From the NCBI GenBank assembly GCA_002452315.1, contig DKFH01000052.1, positions 1-7,910 of the forward strand: DNA of 7,910 nucleotides, written 5' to 3'. A program made the position numbers and the translations under genes. Position 1 is the stretch's first letter. Every line of letters starts with the position of its first letter. A model generated the notes under the pieces. That model made no database searches. It was given only the letters and a program-made list of their open reading frames with translations, and was not told the origin of the DNA. This DNA comes from Anaerolineaceae bacterium UBA6801 (GTDB lineage Bacteria; Chloroflexota; Anaerolineae; Anaerolineales; Anaerolineaceae). This document shows, piece by piece, positions 1 through 5,199 of the stretch.

Positions 1-492
1 TTGGTCACTGCGGCGCTCAAACAAGCTGCTGCAGAAGGACGCCGAAGGCTGAAACCCCTGCTGATCAAACGGGGCATTGTTGACCTGGAAGATGTCCAAA
101 TTCAGGAGCGGGTCAAGTTTGAAAACTTGCTCAGCACATTGGCTGCATCAAGCCTGGATGATATCTACTCGGCATTGGGCGGCGGCGCCATCCTGGAGGC
201 GGATATCGAAGAAGCACTCGAGGAAGTTGGCATTTCGAAGGAAATTTTAGGCTGGACGACGATTAACATTGTTGGTCCCAGTCATACCAATAAACCGGGC
301 GTCCTGGCGTATTTAGCAGCCCTGGTTTCTCGGTATGGGGGAAATATCCTCAGAACGGTTAATAACACGTTCCAGGATGGCTCTTTTACCCTGCGTTGGG
401 TCATTGAGGGCTTGGATGAAGAGAAAAAACGCGACTTGTTGCATGCTTTTCAGAATTGCGAGATTAACCTGACCAACGTGGAAATCGTTTAG
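1..492 (+). CDS. RelA/SpoT-type (p)ppGpp synthetase/hydrolase, C-terminal part (5' partial)
   Basis: The frame is open to the left edge, so this is most likely the last 163 residues of a longer protein; the TTG at position 1 should not be read as a real start. Residues about 10-80 resemble the helical linker of RelA/SpoT proteins (a basic EGRRRL segment, a hydrophobic region, then SLDDIYSALGGGAI, like the family's 'S-DDL-AAIG-G' stretch). Residues about 86-163 look like an ACT domain (TTINIVGPSHTNKPGVL, then GGNILRTVNNT), which in this family senses regulatory signals and controls the alarmone synthetase/hydrolase domains upstream. The Cys-rich RIS/zinc-finger segment that commonly lies between linker and ACT is not visible here. 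The catalytic HD, synthetase and TGS domains would lie off the window, so the identification rests on the C-terminus alone. A terminator follows 15 bp after the stop. Another ACT-containing regulator is the main alternative. Confidence 0.55.
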   Translation: MVTAALKQAAAEGRRRLKPLLIKRGIVDLEDVQIQERVKFENLLSTLAASSLDDIYSALGGGAILEADIEEALEEVGISKEILGWTTINIVGPSHTNKPGVLAYLAALVSRYGGNILRTVNNTFQDGSFTLRWVIEGLDEEKKRDLLHAFQNCEINLTNVEIV

Positions 493-506
493 GCCATCAT
501 CAATAC

Positions 507-530
507 AGCGCAAAGGGCGCTTTTTTGTTT
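507..530. terminator. Rho-independent terminator shared by convergent genes
   Basis: A short stem AGCGC (507-511) / GCGCT (517-521) with a 5-nt loop is followed on the + strand by TTTTTTGTTT. It ends the RelA/SpoT-type gene. The - strand operon's stop codon is at 529-531, inside the T tract, so the convergent genes end back to back. The stem is short (5 bp), but the T run is strong for + strand transcription; on the - strand side it is weaker. Confidence 0.65.
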
Positions 531-2181
531 AATTGAGGCTCTGGGTTAATGCCCAATCAAAACTATCCAGGGTGAATTGGCATCCATCGCTCGATTGTAT
601 CCACAGCAAGCCGTCGCTTTCATCCAGGATGAAGAGAGGTCCGCAGCTTGGCGGGGCTTCGATATAAGCGGATTGAATGTCCATCTGATCTGGGGCGGCC
701 AAGCGGATGTACACCGCGCCCTGGGTACTGTGGTTCGGCGCGGAACCCGCGCCGATCTGCAGATAGCCCCTGTCCGTCACTGCCTGCCAGAGGTGGTTAA
801 TGCGTGCGCCGTAGGGCAGGCCCGGCATCTCACCGCGCTCGATGATTCCGCTGGTGAATACCGGCAGGGGAGAGTCTGCAGCTGGAAGCGGGCTGATTTG
901 GCTTTTTTGAGCTGGCTGGCTTTGTGAGATGGCGACCCAATCTGCAATCGTTTGATAGGCATTTTGCTTTGCTTCAAGGCTGGTGCGTAAATCCGCGTTG
1001 ATGGCGGGTAACTGCAGCGCTTGCTCGAGACTATCAGCAGCCTGGCGCGCTGGGTGAGGTGAAATTTCATCTTGCAGCATGTCCTGGGTGTGGGAGGCAC
1101 CAGGAATTTCGCTCTGATAGATCCAGCGGATATCTGTTTTCCAGGCCAAGTCCTGTGCTGTGGCAGGGTTCTTGTTCAATTCATGGGATAATTGCCAGTA
1201 GGCCATATCAGGGGTGTTATCGATGCCATCGCAACCGCCAGACTGCTGGCAAACCTGCCATTGGGTGGACACACCGGTGAAATTCATCCGATAACCATGC
1301 TGGACGAGGCTGTAGTGACTGAGGTAAGCCCATTGTTTGGCATGCACGCCGTTGGTCAGGTAGATCAACGGGAGGGGCAGGGCGGAAGGTGAGCCATAAG
1401 ACACAAACCACACATCTTCCATCGTCCAATCTTTGTAAGAGTAAGAACCGCAGCTCCAGTGAGGTTCGTCTTCATAAGGGCAGCCAGCGGCATCGCCAAA
1501 ATGGAGCATGAAATTCCCGCTGACCTGGTCAAAACCCGTCACCCAGGCCCGCGACCAGGCGGCTGAGTTCCATCCGACCTCAATATCATTGGCCCCATAA
1601 AACTGGACCTGGTGGATGATGCACTGGGCAAGCGCCCATTGATTGAGGTCCCGTACCATCCCAGACCAGGCAGTACCGTGGGCGGTGCTTTTCGCCAGGG
1701 TGTCACAGAGTTCACTGGGGCCGCGGTAATTGCTGGTCCCCACACCGATCACGAGGTTGGACTGATCATCCGATCCGGTGCAGGCATAATAGCCGAGCGC
1801 GAATTGTTTGACCGCATTGCTCACATCGCTGGTGGATGCGGGGCCGTATCCGAAGCAGTTGGCACCGTAGCCGCCGCTATCGAAACACCGAGGGTAACCA
1901 AAGGCGAGCACGGCCACGCTATTTTGGGCTTCGGATGCATTTTTGTCACGTGTACCCTGCTGGCAGCCCAAGCTAAAGAGAAATTCGCTGTTGAGGGTGG
2001 TCACATAATAGCTGGTTGAAACGGGTCTGGGGTCCTGATTGAGCCACAGTGGAAAATGATAGATGTAGGATTCCTGCCCGTGGGCTGGGCGGGAAAGACT
2101 CAGGGGGCCGAAAATTTGGAGACCGGTAAAAAGGATCATGAATAGGGTTATCAGCAGGAAAATTTTAATGCGGTTTGCCAT
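529..2181 (-). CDS. Secreted protein of unknown function, possible TIM-barrel (glycosidase-like) fold
   Basis: The 550-residue product has a clear export signal: basic ANRIK, a hydrophobic core at about residues 7-24, and a plausible signal peptidase site after AHG at 33-35. The mature part is rich in Trp, Tyr and Cys. It contains alternating strand-like segments such as SVAVLAFGYPR, NLVIGVGTSNY, GANDIEVGWN (196-205, acidic pair D199/E201) and LPLIYLTNG, spaced as in a TIM barrel, which recalls uncharacterised glycoside-hydrolase-like secreted proteins. A linker rich in Gln, Ser and Pro (about 400-440) leads to a C-terminal beta-rich region. I do not recognise a named family, and no catalytic residue can be proven. 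It is the last gene of the radical SAM operon, starting 1 bp after the DUF6504-like stop (TAA-C-ATG). An AGAGG Shine-Dalgarno inside the upstream gene supports this start. An exported protein at the end of a DNA-repair operon is unexpected. Confidence 0.8.
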   Translation of the reverse strand: MANRIKIFLLITLFMILFTGLQIFGPLSLSRPAHGQESYIYHFPLWLNQDPRPVSTSYYVTTLNSEFLFSLGCQQGTRDKNASEAQNSVAVLAFGYPRCFDSGGYGANCFGYGPASTSDVSNAVKQFALGYYACTGSDDQSNLVIGVGTSNYRGPSELCDTLAKSTAHGTAWSGMVRDLNQWALAQCIIHQVQFYGANDIEVGWNSAAWSRAWVTGFDQVSGNFMLHFGDAAGCPYEDEPHWSCGSYSYKDWTMEDVWFVSYGSPSALPLPLIYLTNGVHAKQWAYLSHYSLVQHGYRMNFTGVSTQWQVCQQSGGCDGIDNTPDMAYWQLSHELNKNPATAQDLAWKTDIRWIYQSEIPGASHTQDMLQDEISPHPARQAADSLEQALQLPAINADLRTSLEAKQNAYQTIADWVAISQSQPAQKSQISPLPAADSPLPVFTSGIIERGEMPGLPYGARINHLWQAVTDRGYLQIGAGSAPNHSTQGAVYIRLAAPDQMDIQSAYIEAPPSCGPLFILDESDGLLWIQSSDGCQFTLDSFDWALTQSLN

Positions 2182-2193
2182 GTTAATCCTCTA
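2182..2193 (-). promoter_or_regulatory. Ribosome binding site for the secreted protein gene
   Basis: Read on the - strand, the bases before the ATG at 2181 are ATAGAGGATTAAC, giving an AGAGG core about 7 nt before the start. The site lies within the last codons of the DUF6504-like gene. It fixes the start at 2181 and indicates translation from the same operon mRNA. Confidence 0.55.
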
Positions 2194-2560
2194 TCGTGTT
2201 CAATTTTGCCAGTAAAACCCAGGTACCCGTCCGGTCCGTTGCGTCGGCTGGCGCACGATCGTAATACAGGCGGAAACCGCGCATATTTTGGGTCTGGACG
2301 TCAAAGTAGTACCTGCCCACGCCCCAGGAGCCGCGCTGATTGGCAACCTGGATATGTTGTGGTTGCATGTTTTTTGCCATCCGGCCTCGCCGCGAAAAAT
2401 CCACCCAGGCAGCCAGGCAGGCGGAAATGGTGAACGACTGATCCTGCCAGGTAAAACCATCCGGGCAGGGTGGCTTTTTACTGAAGGCAGGCGGTGTGGT
2501 AAAGTGGACATGGATGGATTCGGCGATGAAGTGGCGCACGGTGTGTTTTGGGGAAGTCAT
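2183..2560 (-). CDS. DUF6504-like small protein, probable DNA-repair accessory
   Basis: A 125-residue soluble protein without signal peptide or membrane segment. The order of elements fits DUF6504: a strand pair around ESIHVHFTTPPAF, a 'FTWQDQSFTISACLAAWVDFSRRG' type segment (residues about 36-59; W38 and the basic RRGR after it), then a strand-rich half with GVGRYYFDVQTQ (about 81-92) and GTWVLLAKLN near the C-terminus. In actinobacteria DUF6504 proteins are often encoded with mutasome genes such as imuB and dnaE2 (established association; the biochemical role is unknown). Its ATG overlaps the stop of the radical SAM gene by 4 bp (ATGA) and has no Shine-Dalgarno of its own, so it is probably translated by coupling. 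That suggests co-production and perhaps a complex with the radical SAM protein. The family match is by eye from motif layout. Confidence 0.65.
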   Translation of the reverse strand: MTSPKHTVRHFIAESIHVHFTTPPAFSKKPPCPDGFTWQDQSFTISACLAAWVDFSRRGRMAKNMQPQHIQVANQRGSWGVGRYYFDVQTQNMRGFRLYYDRAPADATDRTGTWVLLAKLNTIED

Positions 2561-3723
2561 GAGAACAAAGCTGCTTGATAGGGTGGGCGGCGACCATCCA
2601 GCAGGATGAATTTGGCTGCGCGATTGGTGAAAATGCCCATCTGCTGGAGCACGTTAATATCTCGAATGATACCATAAGTGCGGGCTTGGAGGATCTTTTT
2701 TGCGCTAATTGGACCGATGCCAGGGATTTTTAAAAGTTGCGCATAGTCAGCGGTGTTGATCTCAACAGGCTGGTGATCGAGATGTCTTTCTGCCCAGAGG
2801 AGTTTGGGATCCTTCTCGATGTTAAGGTTGCCTGAGGAACTGAAAGGGAGCTCCTCGAAGTTAAATTGATAATCGCGCAAGAGGAAAAATGCCTGGTACA
2901 GTCGGTGCTGCCGCCAGGGGTTGGCCGGGGCGAGGTGTTCAAAGGGTGTATCAGCCACAGGCGAAAAATTCGAATAATATGCCCGGGTGATGTTGAAGTT
3001 TTGGCGCAACTGGGCGGTGGTTTGCAACAGGTCCAGGTCGGTTTCGCCGACCGCACCCACCACAAATTGGGTGCAGCTCGACGGCCAGGACTGCTTCCAG
3101 GCCAGGTAGGGTGGTTGTGAGCTGCGAATGTCCTCGATCATCTGCAGGGGCGCAAGCAGCTCTTTAAAGAAAGATTTATGGGGCGCCAATCGGTTCAGGC
3201 TGACTTCGTTGGGGCCTTCCAGGTTGATCGAGACCCGATCTGCCAGCTGCATGGACCGAAAGACCTGGTCTTTCTCAGCGCCGGGCATGATCTTGAGATG
3301 AATATATTCGCCGTAGTGGTATTTATTGCGCAGGATCTCGGCGGTGGCGATGAGCCTATCCTGTGCGCGTACGCAACCCCCAGCCAAGCCTGAGCTGAGG
3401 AATAACCCCTTGGCGACGCCTGCCTGGGTGAGCCGCACAACTGCAGTCGCCAGTTCATCAGGCGTCAGGCTGGCGCGGGGTGTATCCCTGCCCGAGCGGA
3501 AACAGCAATAGTAGCAATCGCGCTCGCAAACGGAGGTCTGCATGGTCTTGAGGAGCGGGATGGTTTGGCCGCCCGTCAGGTGTGCCTGGGTGACCGGGAA
3601 CCGCGCTTTGAGCTGGTCCAGGTCATGTGGGCAATCCGGAGTCTTGTGGGGCGTACCGATATCTTCAGCGCCCTCAAAAGGTGCGTTCAGTGCGGTTAGC
3701 TTGATTTTTTCGAACACATCCAT
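2557..3723 (-). CDS. Radical SAM protein with C-terminal helix-hairpin-helix, putative DNA modification/repair enzyme
   Basis: From the start preferred here the product has 388 residues. C66, C70 and C73 (CERDCYYC) form the CX3CX2C site that binds the 4Fe-4S cluster used to cleave S-adenosylmethionine. LFLSSGL, GEYIHLKIMPGA, and DRVSINLEGP-N are typical of the putative DNA modification/repair radical SAM family (TIGR03916). The C-terminal region has a helix-hairpin-helix (EINTADYAQLLKIPGIGP-ISAKK, GIGP at 335-338), a non-specific DNA-binding motif, so DNA is the likely substrate. The reaction is unknown. An in-frame ATG at 3798 would add 25 residues. I prefer 3723 because MDVFEKIKLTAL matches the family's usual N-terminus and a promoter (-35 at 3758-3753, -10 at 3735-3730) lies between the two ATGs. 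It is the first gene of a three-gene operon. The TIGR03914/03915 partner expected for this family is not in the window; a DUF6504-like gene takes its place. Confidence 0.85.
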   Translation of the reverse strand: MDVFEKIKLTALNAPFEGAEDIGTPHKTPDCPHDLDQLKARFPVTQAHLTGGQTIPLLKTMQTSVCERDCYYCCFRSGRDTPRASLTPDELATAVVRLTQAGVAKGLFLSSGLAGGCVRAQDRLIATAEILRNKYHYGEYIHLKIMPGAEKDQVFRSMQLADRVSINLEGPNEVSLNRLAPHKSFFKELLAPLQMIEDIRSSQPPYLAWKQSWPSSCTQFVVGAVGETDLDLLQTTAQLRQNFNITRAYYSNFSPVADTPFEHLAPANPWRQHRLYQAFFLLRDYQFNFEELPFSSSGNLNIEKDPKLLWAERHLDHQPVEINTADYAQLLKIPGIGPISAKKILQARTYGIIRDINVLQQMGIFTNRAAKFILLDGRRPPYQAALFS

Positions 3724-3758
3724 AGCAATAGTATAGAACAAATGTTTTATCTTTACAA
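3724..3758 (-). promoter_or_regulatory. Promoter of the radical SAM operon, apparently leaderless
   Basis: Read on the - strand: TTGTAA (3758-3753), a 17-nt spacer, then TATACT (3735-3730), followed by only 6 nt before the ATG at 3723. Transcription starting 7 nt after the -10 box would begin at the A of the ATG, giving an mRNA without a leader. No Shine-Dalgarno sequence precedes this ATG, which agrees. The spacer contains a LexA-like palindrome. Confidence 0.6.
3733..3750. promoter_or_regulatory. LexA-like operator in the radical SAM promoter
   Basis: An 18-bp palindrome, ATAGAACA-AA-TGTTTTAT, is symmetrical except for one arm pair (G at 3736 against T at 3747) and the central AA. Its core GAAC-N4-GTTT differs at one base from the Gram-positive-type SOS box GAAC-N4-GTTC. 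It fills most of the gap between -35 and -10 and touches the -10 box, where a bound repressor would block RNA polymerase. DNA-repair genes on both sides suit SOS control. That the repressor is LexA is inference. Confidence 0.5.
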
Positions 3759-3820
3759 GAGGGTTGATGAAAGGTTTGATTACATACGAAAATGACATCA
3801 GATCGGTGCTGTTATCCTGT

Positions 3821-3832
3821 GCACATATGTTA
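3821..3832. promoter_or_regulatory. Weak LexA-like site at the SRAP promoter
   Basis: GCAC-ATAT-GTTA matches six of the eight defined bases of GAAC-N4-GTTC and contains the perfect palindrome ACATATGT (3823-3830), the usual core of such boxes. It overlaps the extended -10 element of the SRAP gene. Another palindrome, TGTGCACA (3818-3825), overlaps it. Two mismatches make it a weak candidate on its own; its position next to the stronger site at 3733-3750 is what makes it worth listing. Confidence 0.3.
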
Positions 3833-3836
3833 GAAT
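3828..3836 (+). promoter_or_regulatory. Extended -10 promoter of the SRAP gene
   Basis: TGT-TAGAAT is an extended -10 element (TGnTATAAT type) with one mismatch in the hexamer. No good -35 is visible at 17-18 bp, as often with extended -10 promoters. It would give a leader of about 33 nt that contains the strong Shine-Dalgarno before 3876. Confidence 0.45.
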
Positions 3837-3863
3837 CGGATTGAATGGTCGTATTGGTTTATA

Positions 3864-3871
3864 AAAGGAGG
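3864..3871 (+). promoter_or_regulatory. Strong Shine-Dalgarno for the SRAP gene
   Basis: AAAGGAGG lies 4 nt before the ATG at 3876. It fixes the start, so the invariant catalytic Cys is residue 2. It contrasts with the apparently leaderless divergent gene. Confidence 0.75.
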
Positions 3872-3875
3872 AGCG

Positions 3876-4544
3876 ATGTGCGGACGGTTTACATTAACGG
3901 TTGACCCGGGCGAACTGCAAACTCTCCTTGACCTGGGGCCATTTCTACACGTGGTGCAGCCGCGGTATAATATCGCGCCTACACAACCTGTGCCAATTGT
4001 CAAAGATCCGGTTGAACGTTCGATCGAGCTCTACCGGTGGGGCCTGGTGCCGTTTTGGGCGGATGATATCAAGATTGGCAACCGGATGATCAACGCCCGG
4101 TCGGAGACCGCCCACGAAAAGTCCTCTTTCCGCGCAGCATTTAAATACCGGCGCTGTCTCATCTTGGCGGATGGTTTCTTTGAATGGCGTGCAGAGGCAC
4201 AGGGCGGCTCGAAAACCCCGTACTTATTCAAGTTGAAGAACGACCACCCCTTTACCTTTGCCGGTTTGTACGAGCATAAGGAATTCCCGGAGGGCGGCGA
4301 ATTGCACACCTGCACCATTTTGACGTGTGAGCCGAATGATCTGGTACGGGAATATCACAACCGCATGCCGGTCATGCTGGGCGCTGACGCGCGCTGGGCC
4401 TGGCTGGATCCTGAGGCGGATCAGGATACATTGCGGGGGTTGTTGACGCCTTACCCGGCAGAAGAGATAAAGTGCTTCCCGGTTTCACGGGCAGTCAATT
4501 CGCCTGAGAATGACCGGCCCGAGGTTGTGGAACCCGTGGCTTGA
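3876..4544 (+). CDS. yedK: SRAP-family protein (YedK/HMCES type), abasic-site DNA-protein crosslinker
   Basis: The 222-residue product is a full-length SRAP domain. After removal of the initiator Met, Cys2 (MCGRFT) becomes N-terminal and, in characterised members, forms a thiazolidine link with abasic sites in single-stranded DNA, protecting them during replication. The other expected active-site and DNA-binding residues are present: RYNIAPTQ (30-37), WGLVPFW (55-61), N73 and R75 in INARSE, E103 in GFFEW, and H161 in HNRMPV. The older name 'SOS response-associated peptidase' comes from neighbourhoods with SOS genes. Here it is divergent from a putative DNA modification/repair radical SAM operon, with LexA-like sites between, which fits that role. 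No terminator is seen between its stop and the tRNA-Glu gene, so some transcripts may read through to the terminator at 4710. Nothing is missing or truncated. Confidence 0.96.
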   Translation: MCGRFTLTVDPGELQTLLDLGPFLHVVQPRYNIAPTQPVPIVKDPVERSIELYRWGLVPFWADDIKIGNRMINARSETAHEKSSFRAAFKYRRCLILADGFFEWRAEAQGGSKTPYLFKLKNDHPFTFAGLYEHKEFPEGGELHTCTILTCEPNDLVREYHNRMPVMLGADARWAWLDPEADQDTLRGLLTPYPAEEIKCFPVSRAVNSPENDRPEVVEPVA

Positions 4545-4584
4545 CCCGGGCCAAAGAATTTGAGCAACGGTAGAAAATTCGTTC

Positions 4585-4613
4585 TTGACCGGTTTTTCAA
4601 TGGATGGTAAAAT
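4585..4613 (+). promoter_or_regulatory. Promoter of tRNA-Glu
   Basis: TTGACC (4585-4590), a 17-bp spacer, and TAAAAT (4608-4613), preceded by TG at 4605-4606 (extended -10). Both hexamers have one mismatch to consensus. The predicted start near 4620 leaves a short 5' leader of about 13 nt before the mature tRNA. Confidence 0.75.
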
Positions 4614-4632
4614 TCTTTTCGCTTAATCAAGC

Positions 4633-4708
4633 GCCCCCATCGTCTAGGGGACCAGGACGTGGCCCTTTCAAGGCCAAAACCGGGGTTCGAATCCCCGTGG
4701 GGGCACCA
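4633..4708 (+). tRNA. tRNA-Glu, anticodon TTC
   Basis: A complete 76-nt cloverleaf with encoded CCA. The acceptor stem is GCCCCCA (4633-4639) / TGGGGGC (4698-4704), discriminator A at 4705, CCA at 4706-4708. The anticodon arm is TGGCC-CTTTCAA-GGCCA (4660-4676), anticodon TTC at 4667-4669. The T arm is CGGGG-TTCGAAT-CCCCG (4681-4697). It reads GAA/GAG. It has its own promoter and terminator. Confidence 0.97.
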
Positions 4709-4709
4709 G

Positions 4710-4737
4710 AACGATCCTTACTCAGGGTCGTTTTTTG
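4710..4737 (+). terminator. Terminator of tRNA-Glu
   Basis: Stem AACGATCC (4710-4717) / GGGTCGTT (4725-4732), 8 bp with one G-T pair and a 7-nt loop, continuing into a T run up to 4736. It begins 2 nt after the tRNA CCA. Confidence 0.85.
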
Positions 4738-4768
4738 GATAAAGTTTGTTTGAAAAGCCCTTTCAATA

Positions 4769-4820
4769 CCATCGAGGCACAGGGGCCAAAACCGGGGCCA
4801 TGGTCCCCGTGGGGGCACCA
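4769..4820 (+). pseudogene. Decayed partial copy of tRNA-Glu
   Basis: Positions 4784-4820 align without gaps to 4672-4708 of the intact tRNA-Glu (offset 112 bp), including an identical 17-nt stretch ending in CCA. The T-loop TTCGAAT has become CCATGGT, which removes the TTC needed for the tRNA fold. The acceptor 5' strand is lost; short matches (CCATCG at 4769-4774, AGGGG at 4781-4785) suggest a 5' half with the anticodon arm deleted. A GCCCTTTCAA block like the anticodon loop lies at 4757-4766, out of order. It cannot form a tRNA. Confidence 0.8.
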
Positions 4821-4859
4821 AAAAGACTCGACAACAGGGTCGTTTTTTGATTAATGAAT

Positions 4860-5028
4860 GCACTTTGGATCCCTTCCAACCCCCATTGAGGGGAAAGGTA
4901 CCAAAACCACCTTCGTCATCACTGGGTAACATGTCCTGCACGGTGAACACATCTGGTCCCCCGGGAACTTCGCTCGTTAAGCCATGCCGGCCGTAATCCA
5001 TTTTGATGTGCATGTTTGGTTTACCCAT
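4860..5028 (-). pseudogene. Possible remnant of a lactate racemase-like (LarA) N-terminus
   Basis: A - strand frame starting at 5028 encodes MHIKMDYGRHGLTSEVPG after a short lead, which resembles the opening of LarA-type proteins (an 'I-L-YG--GL---LP' pattern). The similarity fades after about 45 residues. The frame then runs on through the decayed and intact tRNA genes in antisense, which cannot be coding. An extended -10-like TGTTATGAT lies on the - strand at 5055-5047, but there is no Shine-Dalgarno. It may be the stump of a deleted gene or a chance match. Otherwise the stretch from 4857 to 5103 shows no gene. Confidence 0.25.
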
Positions 5029-5103
5029 GTTGAACTCGATAGAAACATCATAACATTGGATAGATGGAATCAGGGATGAATTTTCCTACCGTGCAAGGCG
5101 AAT

Positions 5104-5132
5104 TTGACGAAGGTACGCAACCCGGTTATTAT
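5104..5132 (+). promoter_or_regulatory. Promoter of yigZ
   Basis: TTGACG (5104-5109), a 17-bp spacer, and TATTAT (5127-5132), each one mismatch from consensus. Transcription would start near 5139, giving a leader of about 57 nt before the yigZ ATG at 5196. The leader holds very short ORFs. Confidence 0.7.
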
Positions 5133-5169
5133 TTGCCCTCATTCGTCTATGGGGTAAAATGACGACGAT

Positions 5170-5199
5170 ATGACTGAAGCAACCCGAGCGATTTTATGA
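5170..5199 (+). CDS. Nine-codon leader ORF overlapping the yigZ start
   Basis: The frame encodes MTEATRAIL; its TGA (5197-5199) overlaps the yigZ ATG (5196-5198) as ATGA. Its own ATG overlaps the TGA of a four-codon ORF (MTTI, 5159-5173) in the same way, and that ORF follows a GGGG stretch (5151-5154). This chain could deliver ribosomes to yigZ, which has no evident Shine-Dalgarno. Tiny ORFs arise by chance, so translation is unproven. Confidence 0.3.
   Translation: MTEATRAIL

Larger units (their letters stand above)
4672..4850 (+). repeat. Tandem duplication of the tRNA-Glu 3' half plus terminator (112-bp period)
   Basis: 4672-4738 and 4784-4850 match at 51 of 67 positions without gaps. 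The duplication includes the terminator: CAGGGTCGTTTTTTG is identical at 4723-4737 and 4835-4849. In the second copy the hairpin has shrunk to CGAC (4829-4832) / GTCG (4839-4842). Terminator and tRNA remnant kept in register point to duplication of the whole transcription unit, followed by decay. Confidence 0.8.

Noticed and set aside
1..492. A stand-alone 163-residue ACT protein starting at TTG
   Set aside because: The TTG is the first codon of the window and the frame is open at the edge; the helical part looks like the middle of a RelA/SpoT protein.
1612..2019. A 135-residue + strand ORF inside the secreted protein gene
   Set aside because: It is antisense to a long signal-peptide-bearing ORF, has no ribosome site and no recognisable motif.
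3724..3798. N-terminal extension of 25 residues for the radical SAM protein
   Set aside because: The extension includes the promoter and LexA-like site, has no good ribosome site and does not look like the family's N-terminus.
4627..5028. A 133-residue - strand ORF through the tRNA region, ending GAPTGIRTPVLALKG and so on
   Set aside because: Its C-terminal half is the antisense of the tRNA-Glu gene and its decayed copy. This peptide is a familiar false prediction from tRNA genes. Only the first 45 or so residues are kept as a possible relic.
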